From Burkholderiales bacterium (GTDB lineage: Bacteria > Pseudomonadota > Gammaproteobacteria > Burkholderiales > SG8-39): a stretch of DNA of 64,000 bases. The position numbers were made by a program, and so were the translations under genes. The first letter of the stretch is position 1, and each line of letters starts with the position of its first letter. The notes below the pieces were generated by a model, which saw nothing but the letters and a program-made list of their open reading frames with translations, did no database searches and was not told the DNA's origin. Location of the stretch: NCBI GenBank assembly GCA_017880775.1, contig JADGRQ010000010.1:58144-122143 (forward strand), written 5' to 3'. Of the stretch, positions 17,615 through 25,750 are shown in pieces.

Positions 17615-17788
17615 CTAGGTTGACTGGCGGATGAAAGGAAGATGCCGGACCGGCTTGCCGGACAGCACGCGCCAAGCGTTGGCGACTGCAGGCCCGATCG
17701 GTGGAACGCCGGGTTCACCCACGCCGGTCGGCTTCTCGGCGGAGCGCACGACCGTGACGGTTTTGCCATTGAGAGAAAAAGTCGTCAT
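17615..17788 (-). pseudogene. Fused remnant of IorA-like and IorB-like Mo-hydroxylase genes
   Basis: A 57-codon open frame whose two ends belong to different proteins. Residues 1-13, MTTFSLNGKTVTV, look like the start of an IorA-type 2Fe-2S subunit. Residues from about 14 on (VRSAEKPTGVGEPGVPP, then ANAWRVLSGKPVRHLPF) are the typical extreme C-terminus of the IorB-type molybdopterin subunit. Everything between, expected to be roughly 2.5 kb, is missing, yet the frame is kept. The cytochrome gene follows 9 nt later, matching the order small subunit, large subunit, cytochrome. A deletion or an assembly collapse are both possible. Confidence 0.7.
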
Positions 17789-17824
17789 GGAGCATCGCCT
17801 CGCGTGCGGATGGGATCTCATTTG

Positions 17825-17903
17825 CAGGGGGAACCCCCTGTGCTTGGAGACGGCATCCCGGAAGCGGAGTTCCGCGCTGCAGCGAAAAACGTCAATTCCG
17901 GGA
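17825..17903. promoter_or_regulatory. Palindrome-rich intergenic region between the collapsed operon and the ABC-2 genes
   Basis: Three inverted repeats sit in this divergent gap: CAGGGGG/CCCCCTG around an AA loop (17825-17840), TCCCGGAA (17856-17863) with TTCCGGGA (17896-17903), and within the latter GCGGA/TCCGC (17864-17875). They could be operators or a transcript structure. No clear promoter hexamers were found, and no protein-coding signal is seen in the 248-nt gap. Confidence 0.35.
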
Positions 17904-18036
17904 AGTGAACCGCAAGATTTGGCTGCTTTGCAAGCATACCCCCGACATCGCCTGAGCGTGGATGTACTTGCCTGAACCGGGCGAACGCGGGCAGCATTCG
18001 TCATAACGTCCAGCGTGTTGGCGCCCTCGTGTAGCC

Positions 18037-18963
18037 ATGCCATCCATCATTTCTGTCACCAACCTCTCGAAAACCTACGCCTCCGGTTTCCAGGCGCTGA
18101 AGAACATCAATCTGGACATACGCGAAGGGGAAATCTTCGCGCTGCTCGGCCCGAACGGGGCAGGCAAGACGACGCTGATCGGCATTGTCTGCGGGATCGT
18201 CAATGCGAGCACGGGGAACATCAAGGTGGACGGTCACGACATCGTCACCGATTATCGCGCCTCGCGTTCCCTGATCGGTCTGGTGCCGCAGGAACTGACG
18301 ACCGACGCCTTCGAGACCGTGTGGGCCACGGCGTCCTTCAGCCGCGGTCTGTTCGGCAAGCGCGCCGACCCCGCGCACATCGAGAAACTGCTGAAGGATC
18401 TCTCGTTGTGGGACAAGAGGGACAACATGATCCGGACGCTGTCCGGCGGCATGAAGCGACGCGTGATGATCGCCAAGGCGCTGTCGCACGAGCCGCGGAT
18501 CCTGTTTCTCGACGAGCCTACCGCGGGGGTCGACGTCGAGCTCAGACGGGACATGTGGCGGCTGGTGCGCTCGCTCAGGGAGAGCGGCGTGACCATCATC
18601 CTGACCACCCACTACATCGACGAGGCCGAGGAGATGGCCGACAGGATCGGGGTGATCAGCAAGGGCGAGCTCATCCTGGTGGAAGACAAGGCCGAGCTGA
18701 TGCGCAAGCTCGGCAGGAAGCAGTTGACGCTGCAGTTGCAGGAGAAGCTGGAAAGTATCCCGTCCGCGCTCTCGGCCTACAAGCTGGAGTTGTCTGACAA
18801 CGGGAACGAATTGATCCATACGTACGACGCGCGAGAAGATCGAATCGGCATCGCTGCGCTGCTGAAGGACCTGGACGAAGCGGGCATCCGGTTCAAGGAC
18901 CTGCATACGACGCAAAGCTCGCTCGAAGACATTTTCGTCACCCTGGTGAGGGACGGGAAATGA
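18037..18963 (+). CDS. yadG: ABC-2 type transporter ATPase (YadG-like)
   Basis: ATPase of an ABC-2 exporter, 308 aa. Walker [10 protein letters not shown], signature LSGGMKRR, Walker [14 protein letters not shown]-loop [10 protein letters not shown]. The C-terminal 80 residues form the extra domain usual for YadG/NodI-type ATPases and end [14 protein letters not shown]. The stop overlaps the permease start by 4 nt (ATGA). Likely role: export of a lipid, polysaccharide or small molecule; the substrate is unknown. Confidence 0.88.
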   Translation: MPSIISVTNLSKTYASGFQALKNINLDIREGEIFALLGPNGAGKTTLIGIVCGIVNASTGNIKVDGHDIVTDYRASRSLIGLVPQELTTDAFETVWATASFSRGLFGKRADPAHIEKLLKDLSLWDKRDNMIRTLSGGMKRRVMIAKALSHEPRILFLDEPTAGVDVELRRDMWRLVRSLRESGVTIILTTHYIDEAEEMADRIGVISKGELILVEDKAELMRKLGRKQLTLQLQEKLESIPSALSAYKLELSDNGNELIHTYDAREDRIGIAALLKDLDEAGIRFKDLHTTQSSLEDIFVTLVRDGK

Positions 18964-19721
18964 ACATTTACGCGATCCGCGCGATCTACGCGTTCGAAAT
19001 GGCGCGCACGGCGCGCACGCTCATGCAGAGCATCATCGCCCCGGTGATTTCGACTTCGTTGTACTTCGTCGTCTTCGGTGCGGCGATCGGGTCGCGCATC
19101 CCCCAGGTGGAGGGGACCAGCTACGGCGCCTTCATCGTGCCCGGCCTGATCATGCTGTCGATTTTGACGCAGAGCATGTCGAATGCGTCGTTCGGCATCT
19201 ACTTCCCGAAGTTCACCGGCACGATCTACGAACTGCTCTCGGCACCGGTGTCCTCTTTCGAGGTCGTGACGAGCTACGTCGGGGCGGCCGCGACCAAGTC
19301 GGTCGTCCTCGGTCTGATCATTTTGGCTACGGCGGCGCTGATCGTGCCTTTGCGCATCGAACATCCGTTTTGGATGGTGCTGTTCCTCGTGCTGACTTCG
19401 GTGACGTTCAGTCTCTTCGGTTTCATCATCGGCATCTGGGCCGACGGGTTCGAGAAGCTGCAGGTCATACCGCTCTTGATCATCACGCCTTTGACGTTTC
19501 TTGGCGGGAGCTTCTATTCCATCAGCATGCTGCCGCCGTTCTGGCAGACGGTCGCGTTGTTCAATCCTGTGGTGTATCTGGTCAGCGGATTTCGGTGGAG
19601 CTTTTTCGGGCTCGCGGATGTGAGTGTCGGGATCAGCCTCGCGATGACGGGGGTGTTCTTGGTGATTTCGCTCGCGATTGTGGCGTGGATATTCAGGACG
19701 GGGTATCGGTTGAAAACTTAG
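18960..19721 (+). CDS. yadH: ABC-2 type transporter permease (YadH-like)
   Basis: Inner-membrane partner of the preceding ATPase, 253 aa with six hydrophobic segments. It carries the ABC-2 signature region [19 protein letters not shown] followed by [16 protein letters not shown], characteristic of YadH/NodJ permeases. It forms a two-gene operon with the ATPase and converges on the mlaF-like gene. Confidence 0.88.
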   Translation: MNIYAIRAIYAFEMARTARTLMQSIIAPVISTSLYFVVFGAAIGSRIPQVEGTSYGAFIVPGLIMLSILTQSMSNASFGIYFPKFTGTIYELLSAPVSSFEVVTSYVGAAATKSVVLGLIILATAALIVPLRIEHPFWMVLFLVLTSVTFSLFGFIIGIWADGFEKLQVIPLLIITPLTFLGGSFYSISMLPPFWQTVALFNPVVYLVSGFRWSFFGLADVSVGISLAMTGVFLVISLAIVAWIFRTGYRLKT

Positions 19722-19764
19722 CCCTGCCCACTTTTATCCGTCAAAAAACGTGATGAAACAACCG

Positions 19765-20598
19765 CTATCCGTGCGGACCCACCGCCAGCCCCACATCCTC
19801 GGCAATCGTCTTGCCCGGAAAATGAAACCGCACCGGCCCGTCGGGCAGGGCATTGAGGAACTGCTTGAGAAACGGGTCGTCCGAGGCGCGCAGTTCGTCC
19901 GGCGTGCCGTGCCCGGCAACGACGCCGTCGGCGATCACGTAGATGTGGTCCACCATCTTCAGCGATTCGCTCACATCGTAGGTCACCACGATCGAGGTGC
20001 TGCCGAGCGCATCGGTGGATTTGCGGATCAGTTCCGCGATCACGTTGAGCGAAATCGGGTCGAGCCCGGCGAACGGCTCGTCGTACATCGCGATCATCGG
20101 GTCGACGGCGATCGCGCGCGCCAGCGCCACGCGCCGGGCCATGCCGCCGGACAGGTCGCCCGGCATCAGCGCATGCGCGCCGCGCAGGCCCACCGCGTTC
20201 AGCTTCATCAGCACCAGCGTATGAATCAGATCCTCGGGCAGGTCGTAGTGCTCCCGCATCGGAAAGGCGATGTTCTCGAACACCGAGAGGTCGCTGAACA
20301 GGCCGCTCACCTGGAACATCATGCCCATGCGCCTGCGCATCGCGTACAGCGCGTCGGTATCGAGCTCGTGCACCACCTGGCCTTCGACCGTCACGCTGCC
20401 GCTCTGCGGACGCGCCTGTCCGCCGATCAGGCGCAGCAGCGTGGACTTGCCGCAGCCGCTGGCACCGAGGATCGCGACCATCTTGCCGCGCGCAATGCTC
20501 AAGTTCAGTCCGCGGAAGATACTGTTCGAGCCGTAGGAAAAATGCAGGTCGCGGATCTCGACCAGCGGTGCCGGGGTGTCGTCTGAGGTGCCGTTCAT
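19765..20598 (-). CDS. mlaF: MlaF-like phospholipid-transport ABC ATPase, orphan
   Basis: ATPase resembling MlaF, 277 aa. Walker A GASGCGKST (45-53), signature LSGGMARR, Walker B AMYDEPFAGLD, and the MlaF-style C-terminus with DPFLKQFLNALPDGPVRFHF. The residue that should be the switch-loop His is Tyr (VVTYDVSES, Y207; codon TAC). No mlaE, mlaD, mlaC or mlaB gene is adjacent: the downstream gene is a convergent, unrelated permease. It overlaps the transaldolase gene by 4 nt. It may serve an Mla complex encoded elsewhere. Confidence 0.85.
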   Translation of the reverse strand: MNGTSDDTPAPLVEIRDLHFSYGSNSIFRGLNLSIARGKMVAILGASGCGKSTLLRLIGGQARPQSGSVTVEGQVVHELDTDALYAMRRRMGMMFQVSGLFSDLSVFENIAFPMREHYDLPEDLIHTLVLMKLNAVGLRGAHALMPGDLSGGMARRVALARAIAVDPMIAMYDEPFAGLDPISLNVIAELIRKSTDALGSTSIVVTYDVSESLKMVDHIYVIADGVVAGHGTPDELRASDDPFLKQFLNALPDGPVRFHFPGKTIAEDVGLAVGPHG

Positions 20599-21674
20599 GC
20601 CGCCGCGCGCGCGGCTTCCACCGCCTTGAGCAGCTTGTCGAACGCGTCGGCGAAGAGTTTCACGCCGTCCTCGGTCAGCTTGTCGGTGACCTGGTCGAGC
20701 GAGACGTGCCTGCCGACGGCCTCGAGCGTCGCGCGCGCGGCGCCGAGGTCCTCTTCAAGGCTCGCGCGGGGCTGGCCGTGGTCGCGAAACGCATCCAGCG
20801 TCGCCGGCGGCAGCGTGTTCACGGTGTTGCTGCCGATCAGTTCCTCGACGTACATCACATCGCGATAGGCGGGGTCCTTGGTGCTGGTGCTGGCCCACAG
20901 CAGGCGCTGCGGCCGCGCGCCTCGGGCGGCGAGCGCGTCCCAGCGCGAACCGGAGAAAATGCGTTTGAAGCTTTCGTAGGCGAGCCTGGCATTCGCGATC
21001 GCGGTCTTTCCGCGCAGGGGCTCGGGCACGAGCGGGTCCACCGCGCTGTCGATGCGCGAGACGAAGAAGCTCGCCACGCTCGCAATGTGGCCGATGTCGG
21101 CAGCCTGCGCAGCGCGGCGCTCGAGCCCCGCCAGGTAGCGTGCGGCGACCTGCTCGTACATGCCCCGCGCAAACAGCAGCGTCACATTGACGTTGATGCC
21201 CTCGGCGAGCAGTGTCTCGATGGCCTGCAGCCCTTCGGCGGTGCCTGGAACCTTGATCATCAGGTTCGGCCGGGCGACCGCCTGCCAGAGGCGGCGCGCT
21301 TCGTTGATGGTACCGGCAGTGTCGCGTGCGAGGAAGGGCGACACCTCGAGGCTCACGTAGCCATCGCGGCCTTCGCTCGCCTTGAACGCCGTTTTCAGCA
21401 GGTCGGAGGCGCCGCGGATGTCCTCGATCGCGAGCGCCTCGTAGAGCGCCATCGCGCCGGCGCCTTTGCTTTTCAGTGCGCGCACGGCCGGGGCGTACTC
21501 GTTGCCGCCGCCGATCGCCTTCTCGAAGATCGCCGGGTTCGAGGTGAGGCCCGCGAGGCCGTCCTCCAGGATCAGCTTCGCGAGGCCGCCGCCGGTGACG
21601 AAATCGCGGCGGATGTAATCGAGCCAGACCGACTGGCCGAAGTCGTTCAACTGCCTCAAGCGGTTGGTTGCCAT
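20595..21674 (-). CDS. tal: Transaldolase
   Basis: Pentose-phosphate enzyme, 359 aa, matching the longer TalB/Tal subgroup found with fused or linked sugar-phosphate genes. N-terminal LNDFGQSVWLDYIRRDF and TSNPAIFEKAI are diagnostic; the Schiff-base Lys lies in MIKVPGT, followed by INVNVTLLFA. GGAAGGA precedes the ATG. It sits between moeA (2-nt gap) and mlaF (4-nt overlap), an unusual partnership. Confidence 0.93.
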   Translation of the reverse strand: MATNRLRQLNDFGQSVWLDYIRRDFVTGGGLAKLILEDGLAGLTSNPAIFEKAIGGGNEYAPAVRALKSKGAGAMALYEALAIEDIRGASDLLKTAFKASEGRDGYVSLEVSPFLARDTAGTINEARRLWQAVARPNLMIKVPGTAEGLQAIETLLAEGINVNVTLLFARGMYEQVAARYLAGLERRAAQAADIGHIASVASFFVSRIDSAVDPLVPEPLRGKTAIANARLAYESFKRIFSGSRWDALAARGARPQRLLWASTSTKDPAYRDVMYVEELIGSNTVNTLPPATLDAFRDHGQPRASLEEDLGAARATLEAVGRHVSLDQVTDKLTEDGVKLFADAFDKLLKAVEAARAAA

Positions 21675-21676
21675 GG

Positions 21677-22942
21677 CTATGCGAGTCCTTCCATCAATTG
21701 AACCGAAACCAGGTCCCCGGCCGCGACGTTACCACGCGCGTGCTCCAGCACGACGAAGCAGTTGGCCTCCGACATCGAGCGCAGCACGCCCGCACCCTGC
21801 TGGCCGGTGAGCCGCACTTTCCATTCGCCGTTCGCATCGCGCGACAGGATACCGCGCTGGAACTCGGTGCGGCCCGGGACCTTGCGCAGAGCGGCCATAA
21901 CCGGCACCTTCAACAGTGGCACTGTGTAGTCGTCGGTCCGGCCGGACAGGTAAAGCAGCGCGTCGCGCACGAACTGGTAGAAGGTCACCATCACCGCGAC
22001 CGGGTTGCCGGGCAGCCCGAACAGCGCGGCCTTGCCGATCCTGCCGAAGGCCATCGGCCGCCCCGGGCGCATCGCGATCTTCCAGAACAGCACTTCACCC
22101 AGCTGCGCCATCAGTTGCTTGATGAAATCGGCTTCGCCGACCGAGACGCCGCCGGTGGTGATGACCACGTCGGCGCCGGCGGCAGCCTTGTGGAACGCCG
22201 CTTCGAGTTGCGCGGGATCGTCGCGCACCACCCCCAGGTCGGAGATCTCCACGCCGAGGCGCGTAAGCATGCCGTGAAGTGTATAGCGGTTGGAGTCGTA
22301 GACCTCGCCTTGCGCGAGCGGCGCGCCGATCGATGCAAGCTCGTCGCCGGTGGCGAAGAAGGCCACGCGCAGTCTGCGGCGGACCTCGACCTCGGCAATG
22401 CCGAGCGAGGCAATCAGGCCCAGCTCCGCCGGCCGCAACGGCTGGCCGGGATGCAGCACCGCGACACCGGTCTTGAGGTCCTCGCCAGCGCTGCGCACGT
22501 TCTGGCCCGCCTTCTGACCGGCCGGCACGACGATCCGCCCGCCTTCTGCGCGCACCACCTCCTGGATCACGACCGTGTCGGCGCCAGCCGGCATCACCGC
22601 GCCGGTCATCACGCGCACGCACTGGCCCGCGCCGACCTTGCCGTCGAATTTGCGGCCAGCGAATGCGGCACCGACTTCCTGGAACGCGGAATCGGCGCCG
22701 GGCTTCAGGTCGGCAAAGCGCAGCGCGTAACCGTCCATCGCCGAGTTGTCGTGCGCTGGAACGTCGATCGCGGGCACGATTCTCTCGGCGAGCACGCGCC
22801 CGAGCGCGGCGCGAACCGCAACGCGTTCCACGTCCGCGACCGGCGTGAGGCAGGCGCGGATCGCCTCCTTCGCCTTGTCGACGGCGAGGGCGTCGGGGTC
22901 GTAGCCGTCCAGGCAGCTGACGACGCTCTGTACCGAATTCAT
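21677..22942 (-). CDS. moeA: Molybdopterin molybdenumtransferase MoeA (copy 1)
   Basis: Inserts molybdate into adenylated molybdopterin. 421 aa from the ATG at 22942, which overlaps the mobA stop by 4 nt. Motifs: DVPAHDNSAMDGYALR near residue 67, TGAVMPAGADTVV, FATGDEL, VYDSNRYTLHG, TTGGVSVGEADFI, PGRPMAFG and GLPGNPVAVMVTF. It keeps the Asp in VYDSN, unlike the second copy at 47537. Being in a mobA-moeA operon it is probably the general-purpose enzyme. Confidence 0.93.
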   Translation of the reverse strand: MNSVQSVVSCLDGYDPDALAVDKAKEAIRACLTPVADVERVAVRAALGRVLAERIVPAIDVPAHDNSAMDGYALRFADLKPGADSAFQEVGAAFAGRKFDGKVGAGQCVRVMTGAVMPAGADTVVIQEVVRAEGGRIVVPAGQKAGQNVRSAGEDLKTGVAVLHPGQPLRPAELGLIASLGIAEVEVRRRLRVAFFATGDELASIGAPLAQGEVYDSNRYTLHGMLTRLGVEISDLGVVRDDPAQLEAAFHKAAAGADVVITTGGVSVGEADFIKQLMAQLGEVLFWKIAMRPGRPMAFGRIGKAALFGLPGNPVAVMVTFYQFVRDALLYLSGRTDDYTVPLLKVPVMAALRKVPGRTEFQRGILSRDANGEWKVRLTGQQGAGVLRSMSEANCFVVLEHARGNVAAGDLVSVQLMEGLA

Positions 22943-23529
22943 CGCTTTTCGCTCAGTTTCTCGAACGTCGCGAGCTCGTCGCGGGTGTTGATGTTGCTGA
23001 ACGCGTCGGGTTGGTCGTCGAACGGCACTTCGACGACATCGAGCGGCGCGTACCACGCATCGATCTTGCGCCCGCCTGCTGCGAGGAAGGATTCGAGATT
23101 CGCGAGCAGGCGGCGGCGCGCCAGCGCGAATACCGGATGCGCCTGCGCGCCGGTCTTCGCGACCGCCAGGTCCGCCCGCTTGGCGTCCAGTTCGGCGTGC
23201 AGGCGCGCGACCAGATCGGTCGGCAGGAACGGCGAATCGCAGGGCACGGTGACCACCAGCGCCCGGGAAGCGAGCTTCATCCCGCTCGCCAGACCCGCAA
23301 GAGGCCCGGCGAACCCGCCCACTTCGTCGGTGACGACGCGATACCCGAAGCGCGCATAGGCCTCGAGGTTCTGGTTGGCGTTGATCAGCACTTCGTCCAC
23401 CTGCGGCGCGAGTCGCTCGAGCACCGCTGCAATCATCGGCCGGCCGCGCAGGGCCTGCAGGCCCTTGTCCACACCGCCCATCCTGCGGCCCTGGCCGCCG
23501 GCGAGCACGATTCCGGAAACGCCTGTCAT
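22939..23529 (-). CDS. mobA: Molybdenum cofactor guanylyltransferase MobA
   Basis: Attaches GMP to Mo-molybdopterin to make the bis-MGD cofactor used by enzymes such as formate dehydrogenase. 196 aa. The nucleotide-binding start reads IVLAGGQGRRMGGVDKGL; DEVGGFAGPLAGLASGM and VPCDSPFLP follow. It is the first gene of the mobA-moeA-tal-mlaF run. The start has no Shine-Dalgarno but a -10 element seven bases upstream. Confidence 0.93.
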   Translation of the reverse strand: MTGVSGIVLAGGQGRRMGGVDKGLQALRGRPMIAAVLERLAPQVDEVLINANQNLEAYARFGYRVVTDEVGGFAGPLAGLASGMKLASRALVVTVPCDSPFLPTDLVARLHAELDAKRADLAVAKTGAQAHPVFALARRRLLANLESFLAAGGRKIDAWYAPLDVVEVPFDDQPDAFSNINTRDELATFEKLSEKR

Positions 23530-23536
23530 GCGACGG

Positions 23537-23542
23537 ATTTTA
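23537..23542 (-). promoter_or_regulatory. Predicted -10 element for leaderless mobA transcript
   Basis: On the minus strand TAAAAT is followed after 7 nt by the mobA ATG at 23529, with no Shine-Dalgarno between. Transcription would begin at or next to the start codon. Confidence 0.45.
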
Positions 23543-23594
23543 CGCGGGCGAAACGCTGTTTGCCGCGCCCTCGCGAGCGTGGGAGACTCTCGCC

Positions 23595-24803
23595 ATGCAG
23601 ACGGACCGGGCGCGCAACCCGTTTCTAATTCCCTTCATCAATCTCGGGCATTTCCTCGACCACCTGGCGATGCTGATCTTCCCCACGGTGGTGCTCGGGC
23701 TTGCGCGCGAGTGGAACCAGCCGTATTCGGAACTGCTGCCGTACGCGCTCGGCGGCTTCATCGCGTTCGGCGCGTTCGCGCTGCCCGCTGGTTGGCTGGG
23801 CGACCACTGGGGCCGCTACAAGATGATGGGGGTGTTCTTTTTCGGCATCGGCACCTGCCTGTTCCTGACAGGGTTCGCGCGGTCGCCGTTGCAGATCGGC
23901 ATCGGCTTGTTCTGCGTCGGCATTTTCGCGGCGATCTACCACCCGGTGGCGACCGCCATGCTGGTAGCGGACCCGAAACGCATCGGCCGCGTGCTCGGCT
24001 GGAACGGACTGTGGGGCAACTTCGGCCTCGCGGCCGCGGCGCTCGTCGCCGGCGCGCTGATGGACTTCGTGGGCTGGCGCGCAGCCTTTTTCGTTCCCGG
24101 CGCACTCACGATTGCCGCGGGCGTGGCCTTCCTGCTTCTGGTGAAGGATCCGGGCAAGGTGGCGAAGACCGGCAAGAAGCTCGGCCTCGACATCGACGTG
24201 CGCACCATGTGGCGGATCTTCGGCATCGTGCTGATCGCCACCGTCTGCGGCGGAATCATCTTCAATGCCACCACGGTCGCGATGCCGAAAGTGTTCCAGG
24301 AGCGCATGGCGATGTTCACGCAGACCGGTTTAGGCATCGGTATGCTGGTTTCGATCGTCTATTGCATCGCCGCGCTCGCGCAGGTCGTGGTCGGCACGCT
24401 GATCGACAAGGTCGACTTGAAGAGCGTTTTCGTGCCGGTGACGCTGCTGCAGATCCCGTTCCTGTTTCTCGCCGGCACGCTCGACGGCGCGGCGATGCTG
24501 GTGGTGGCGGTGCTGATGATGCTGATGGTGTTCGGCCAGATCCCGCTCAACGACGCCATCATCGGCCGCTACACGCGCGACGAGTACCGGGCCAGGGTAT
24601 ACGCGGTGCGCTACGTGGTGTCGCTCAGCGTGGCCGCGGTCGCGGTGCCGCTGATTGCGTTCCTGCACCGTACCACCGGCGGGTTCCAGAACGTGTTCAC
24701 TGTGCTCTCGCTGCTCGCGGCGCTCACGCTCGCTGCGGCGCTGCTGTTGCCTTCGCGTAAACAGATGGAGGCGCGTCGTCGGGTTGCCACGCAGCCGGCG
24801 TAG
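23595..24803 (+). CDS. Major facilitator superfamily transporter
   Basis: Inner-membrane transporter, 402 aa with about 12 hydrophobic segments. The loop 2-3 MFS motif appears as GWLGDHWGRYKMM. It starts INLGHFLDHLAMLIFPTVV, and the acidic HFLDH in helix 1 suggests proton coupling; the overall look is of the Fsr-like drug/metabolite group. GGGAG precedes the ATG. It stands alone between mobA and a repeat. The substrate is unknown. Confidence 0.85.
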   Translation: MQTDRARNPFLIPFINLGHFLDHLAMLIFPTVVLGLAREWNQPYSELLPYALGGFIAFGAFALPAGWLGDHWGRYKMMGVFFFGIGTCLFLTGFARSPLQIGIGLFCVGIFAAIYHPVATAMLVADPKRIGRVLGWNGLWGNFGLAAAALVAGALMDFVGWRAAFFVPGALTIAAGVAFLLLVKDPGKVAKTGKKLGLDIDVRTMWRIFGIVLIATVCGGIIFNATTVAMPKVFQERMAMFTQTGLGIGMLVSIVYCIAALAQVVVGTLIDKVDLKSVFVPVTLLQIPFLFLAGTLDGAAMLVVAVLMMLMVFGQIPLNDAIIGRYTRDEYRARVYAVRYVVSLSVAAVAVPLIAFLHRTTGGFQNVFTVLSLLAALTLAAALLLPSRKQMEARRRVATQPA

Positions 24804-24805
24804 TT

Positions 24806-24870
24806 TCGTCGTCCCCGCGGGTCTCGTCGTCCCCGTCGCTTTCGTCGTCCCCGCGGACGCGGGGACCCAG
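24806..24870. repeat. Three 18-bp tandem repeats ending in a REP-like palindrome
   Basis: TCGTCGTCCCCG occurs at 24806, 24824 and 24842, an exact 18-bp period. The third copy runs into a perfect hairpin, GTCCCCGCG/CGCGGGGAC with a GA loop (24847-24866), and ends ACCCAG. The element at 24843-24870 is the same type as the one at 1425-1452, with compensating A/T to G/C changes in the stem. Confidence 0.65.
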
Positions 24871-24930
24871 TAGGCGCTTGCCTGCGCTCGGGTTAATGGC
24901 TCTGACTTTCGACGGCCTCTTCCTGGACTC

Positions 24931-25467
24931 CTACGCGAACACTGCCGCCATATCCACCGCAAAAGACGTCGCGTCCCTGCGTCCCTCGCGGCCGTAGATT
25001 TCGACCTGCCGGGATTGCGGATACACGATCCACGCCTCGACCGCACCGGCGCTGACGTAAGCCATCGCCTTCTCCCGCAACTTGGGCAACGCGTTGCTTG
25101 CCGAAACGATTTCCACGCAAAGCTCCGGCGCGCTGGACAGGGGCATTTCCTCGGGATGCGCAGCGAGATAGCCCTCTGAGCACCATGCGACATCGGGCGC
25201 GCGAACCCCAATGGATGTTGCGACTCCCACCTCGGCCATCGTGTGTCCGGCGAGCGCCTTTCGCAACGCCTCGGCAACGCGCATGGCCGCGATCCCGTGA
25301 CTCTTGCCGACCGGGCTCATCAGTATCTCTCCCCACTCGGTGAGTTCAATCTTTCCGGCGACGTCCTCGAAAGTCGGGTCGGCACACAAGGCTTGCCAGC
25401 GCCTGGCGAGCTGATCCGGCGCCAAGGGGGCTTCGATCGTTTCGGCAGTTAGCGGCATGGCTGGCAT
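24931..25467 (-). CDS. Uma2-family (DUF820) PD-(D/E)XK nuclease-like protein
   Basis: Protein of 178 aa with the Uma2 fold. The catalytic-type residues can be seen as APDVAW, then ELCVEIVSASN, then the Lys/Tyr segment LREKAMAYVSAGAVEAWIVYP. The family has a restriction-endonuclease-like core but no settled physiological role. It is followed on the same strand, about 110 nt upstream in transcript direction, by a 42-residue gene. It may belong to the accessory gene pool, as these genes are spread by transfer. Confidence 0.85.
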   Translation of the reverse strand: MPAMPLTAETIEAPLAPDQLARRWQALCADPTFEDVAGKIELTEWGEILMSPVGKSHGIAAMRVAEALRKALAGHTMAEVGVATSIGVRAPDVAWCSEGYLAAHPEEMPLSSAPELCVEIVSASNALPKLREKAMAYVSAGAVEAWIVYPQSRQVEIYGREGRRDATSFAVDMAAVFA

Positions 25468-25579
25468 TCGCGTCTCGCTACCACTCTACCACTGGCGCGT
25501 GCCGCCGCATGACCCGAAAATAGACGTCAGAGATGGTCGCCGGGCGCGGGAGGCAGCCCGGTCCACGGGATCCTGGGCA

Positions 25580-25708
25580 TTACTCGCCGAAGGTCATGCG
25601 GGCCAGTTCTTCCTTGAGACGCTCCTGCTCCGCTGCATCGGTGGAACGTGCAAGGCGGTCGGCAAGATCGAAGAAGCGTTTCTTTTCCTGCTGCCGGGAT
25701 TCAACCAT
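25580..25708 (-). CDS. Small conserved-type protein, 42 aa
   Basis: ATG at 25708 to TAA at 25580 gives a 42-residue protein, highly charged and predicted alpha-helical throughout (QQEKKRFFDLADRLARST, then ERLKEELARMTFGE). The ending ELARMTFGE and the pattern EKxRFFxLAxRL look like a small hypothetical family I have seen near Uma2 or TA-like genes, but I cannot name it. No strong Shine-Dalgarno is present, which lowers confidence. It lies upstream of the Uma2 gene on the same strand and could be its partner. Confidence 0.55.
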   Translation of the reverse strand: MVESRQQEKKRFFDLADRLARSTDAAEQERLKEELARMTFGE

Positions 25709-25750
25709 GAATTCACGATACACCAATCAGAGACTGGAGGAGCCTTCGAC

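Noticed and set aside
24806..24870. CRISPR-like array
   Set aside because: Repeats are 12 bp at an 18-bp period with 6-bp gaps, only three copies, no cas genes; it fits a tandem/REP repeat.
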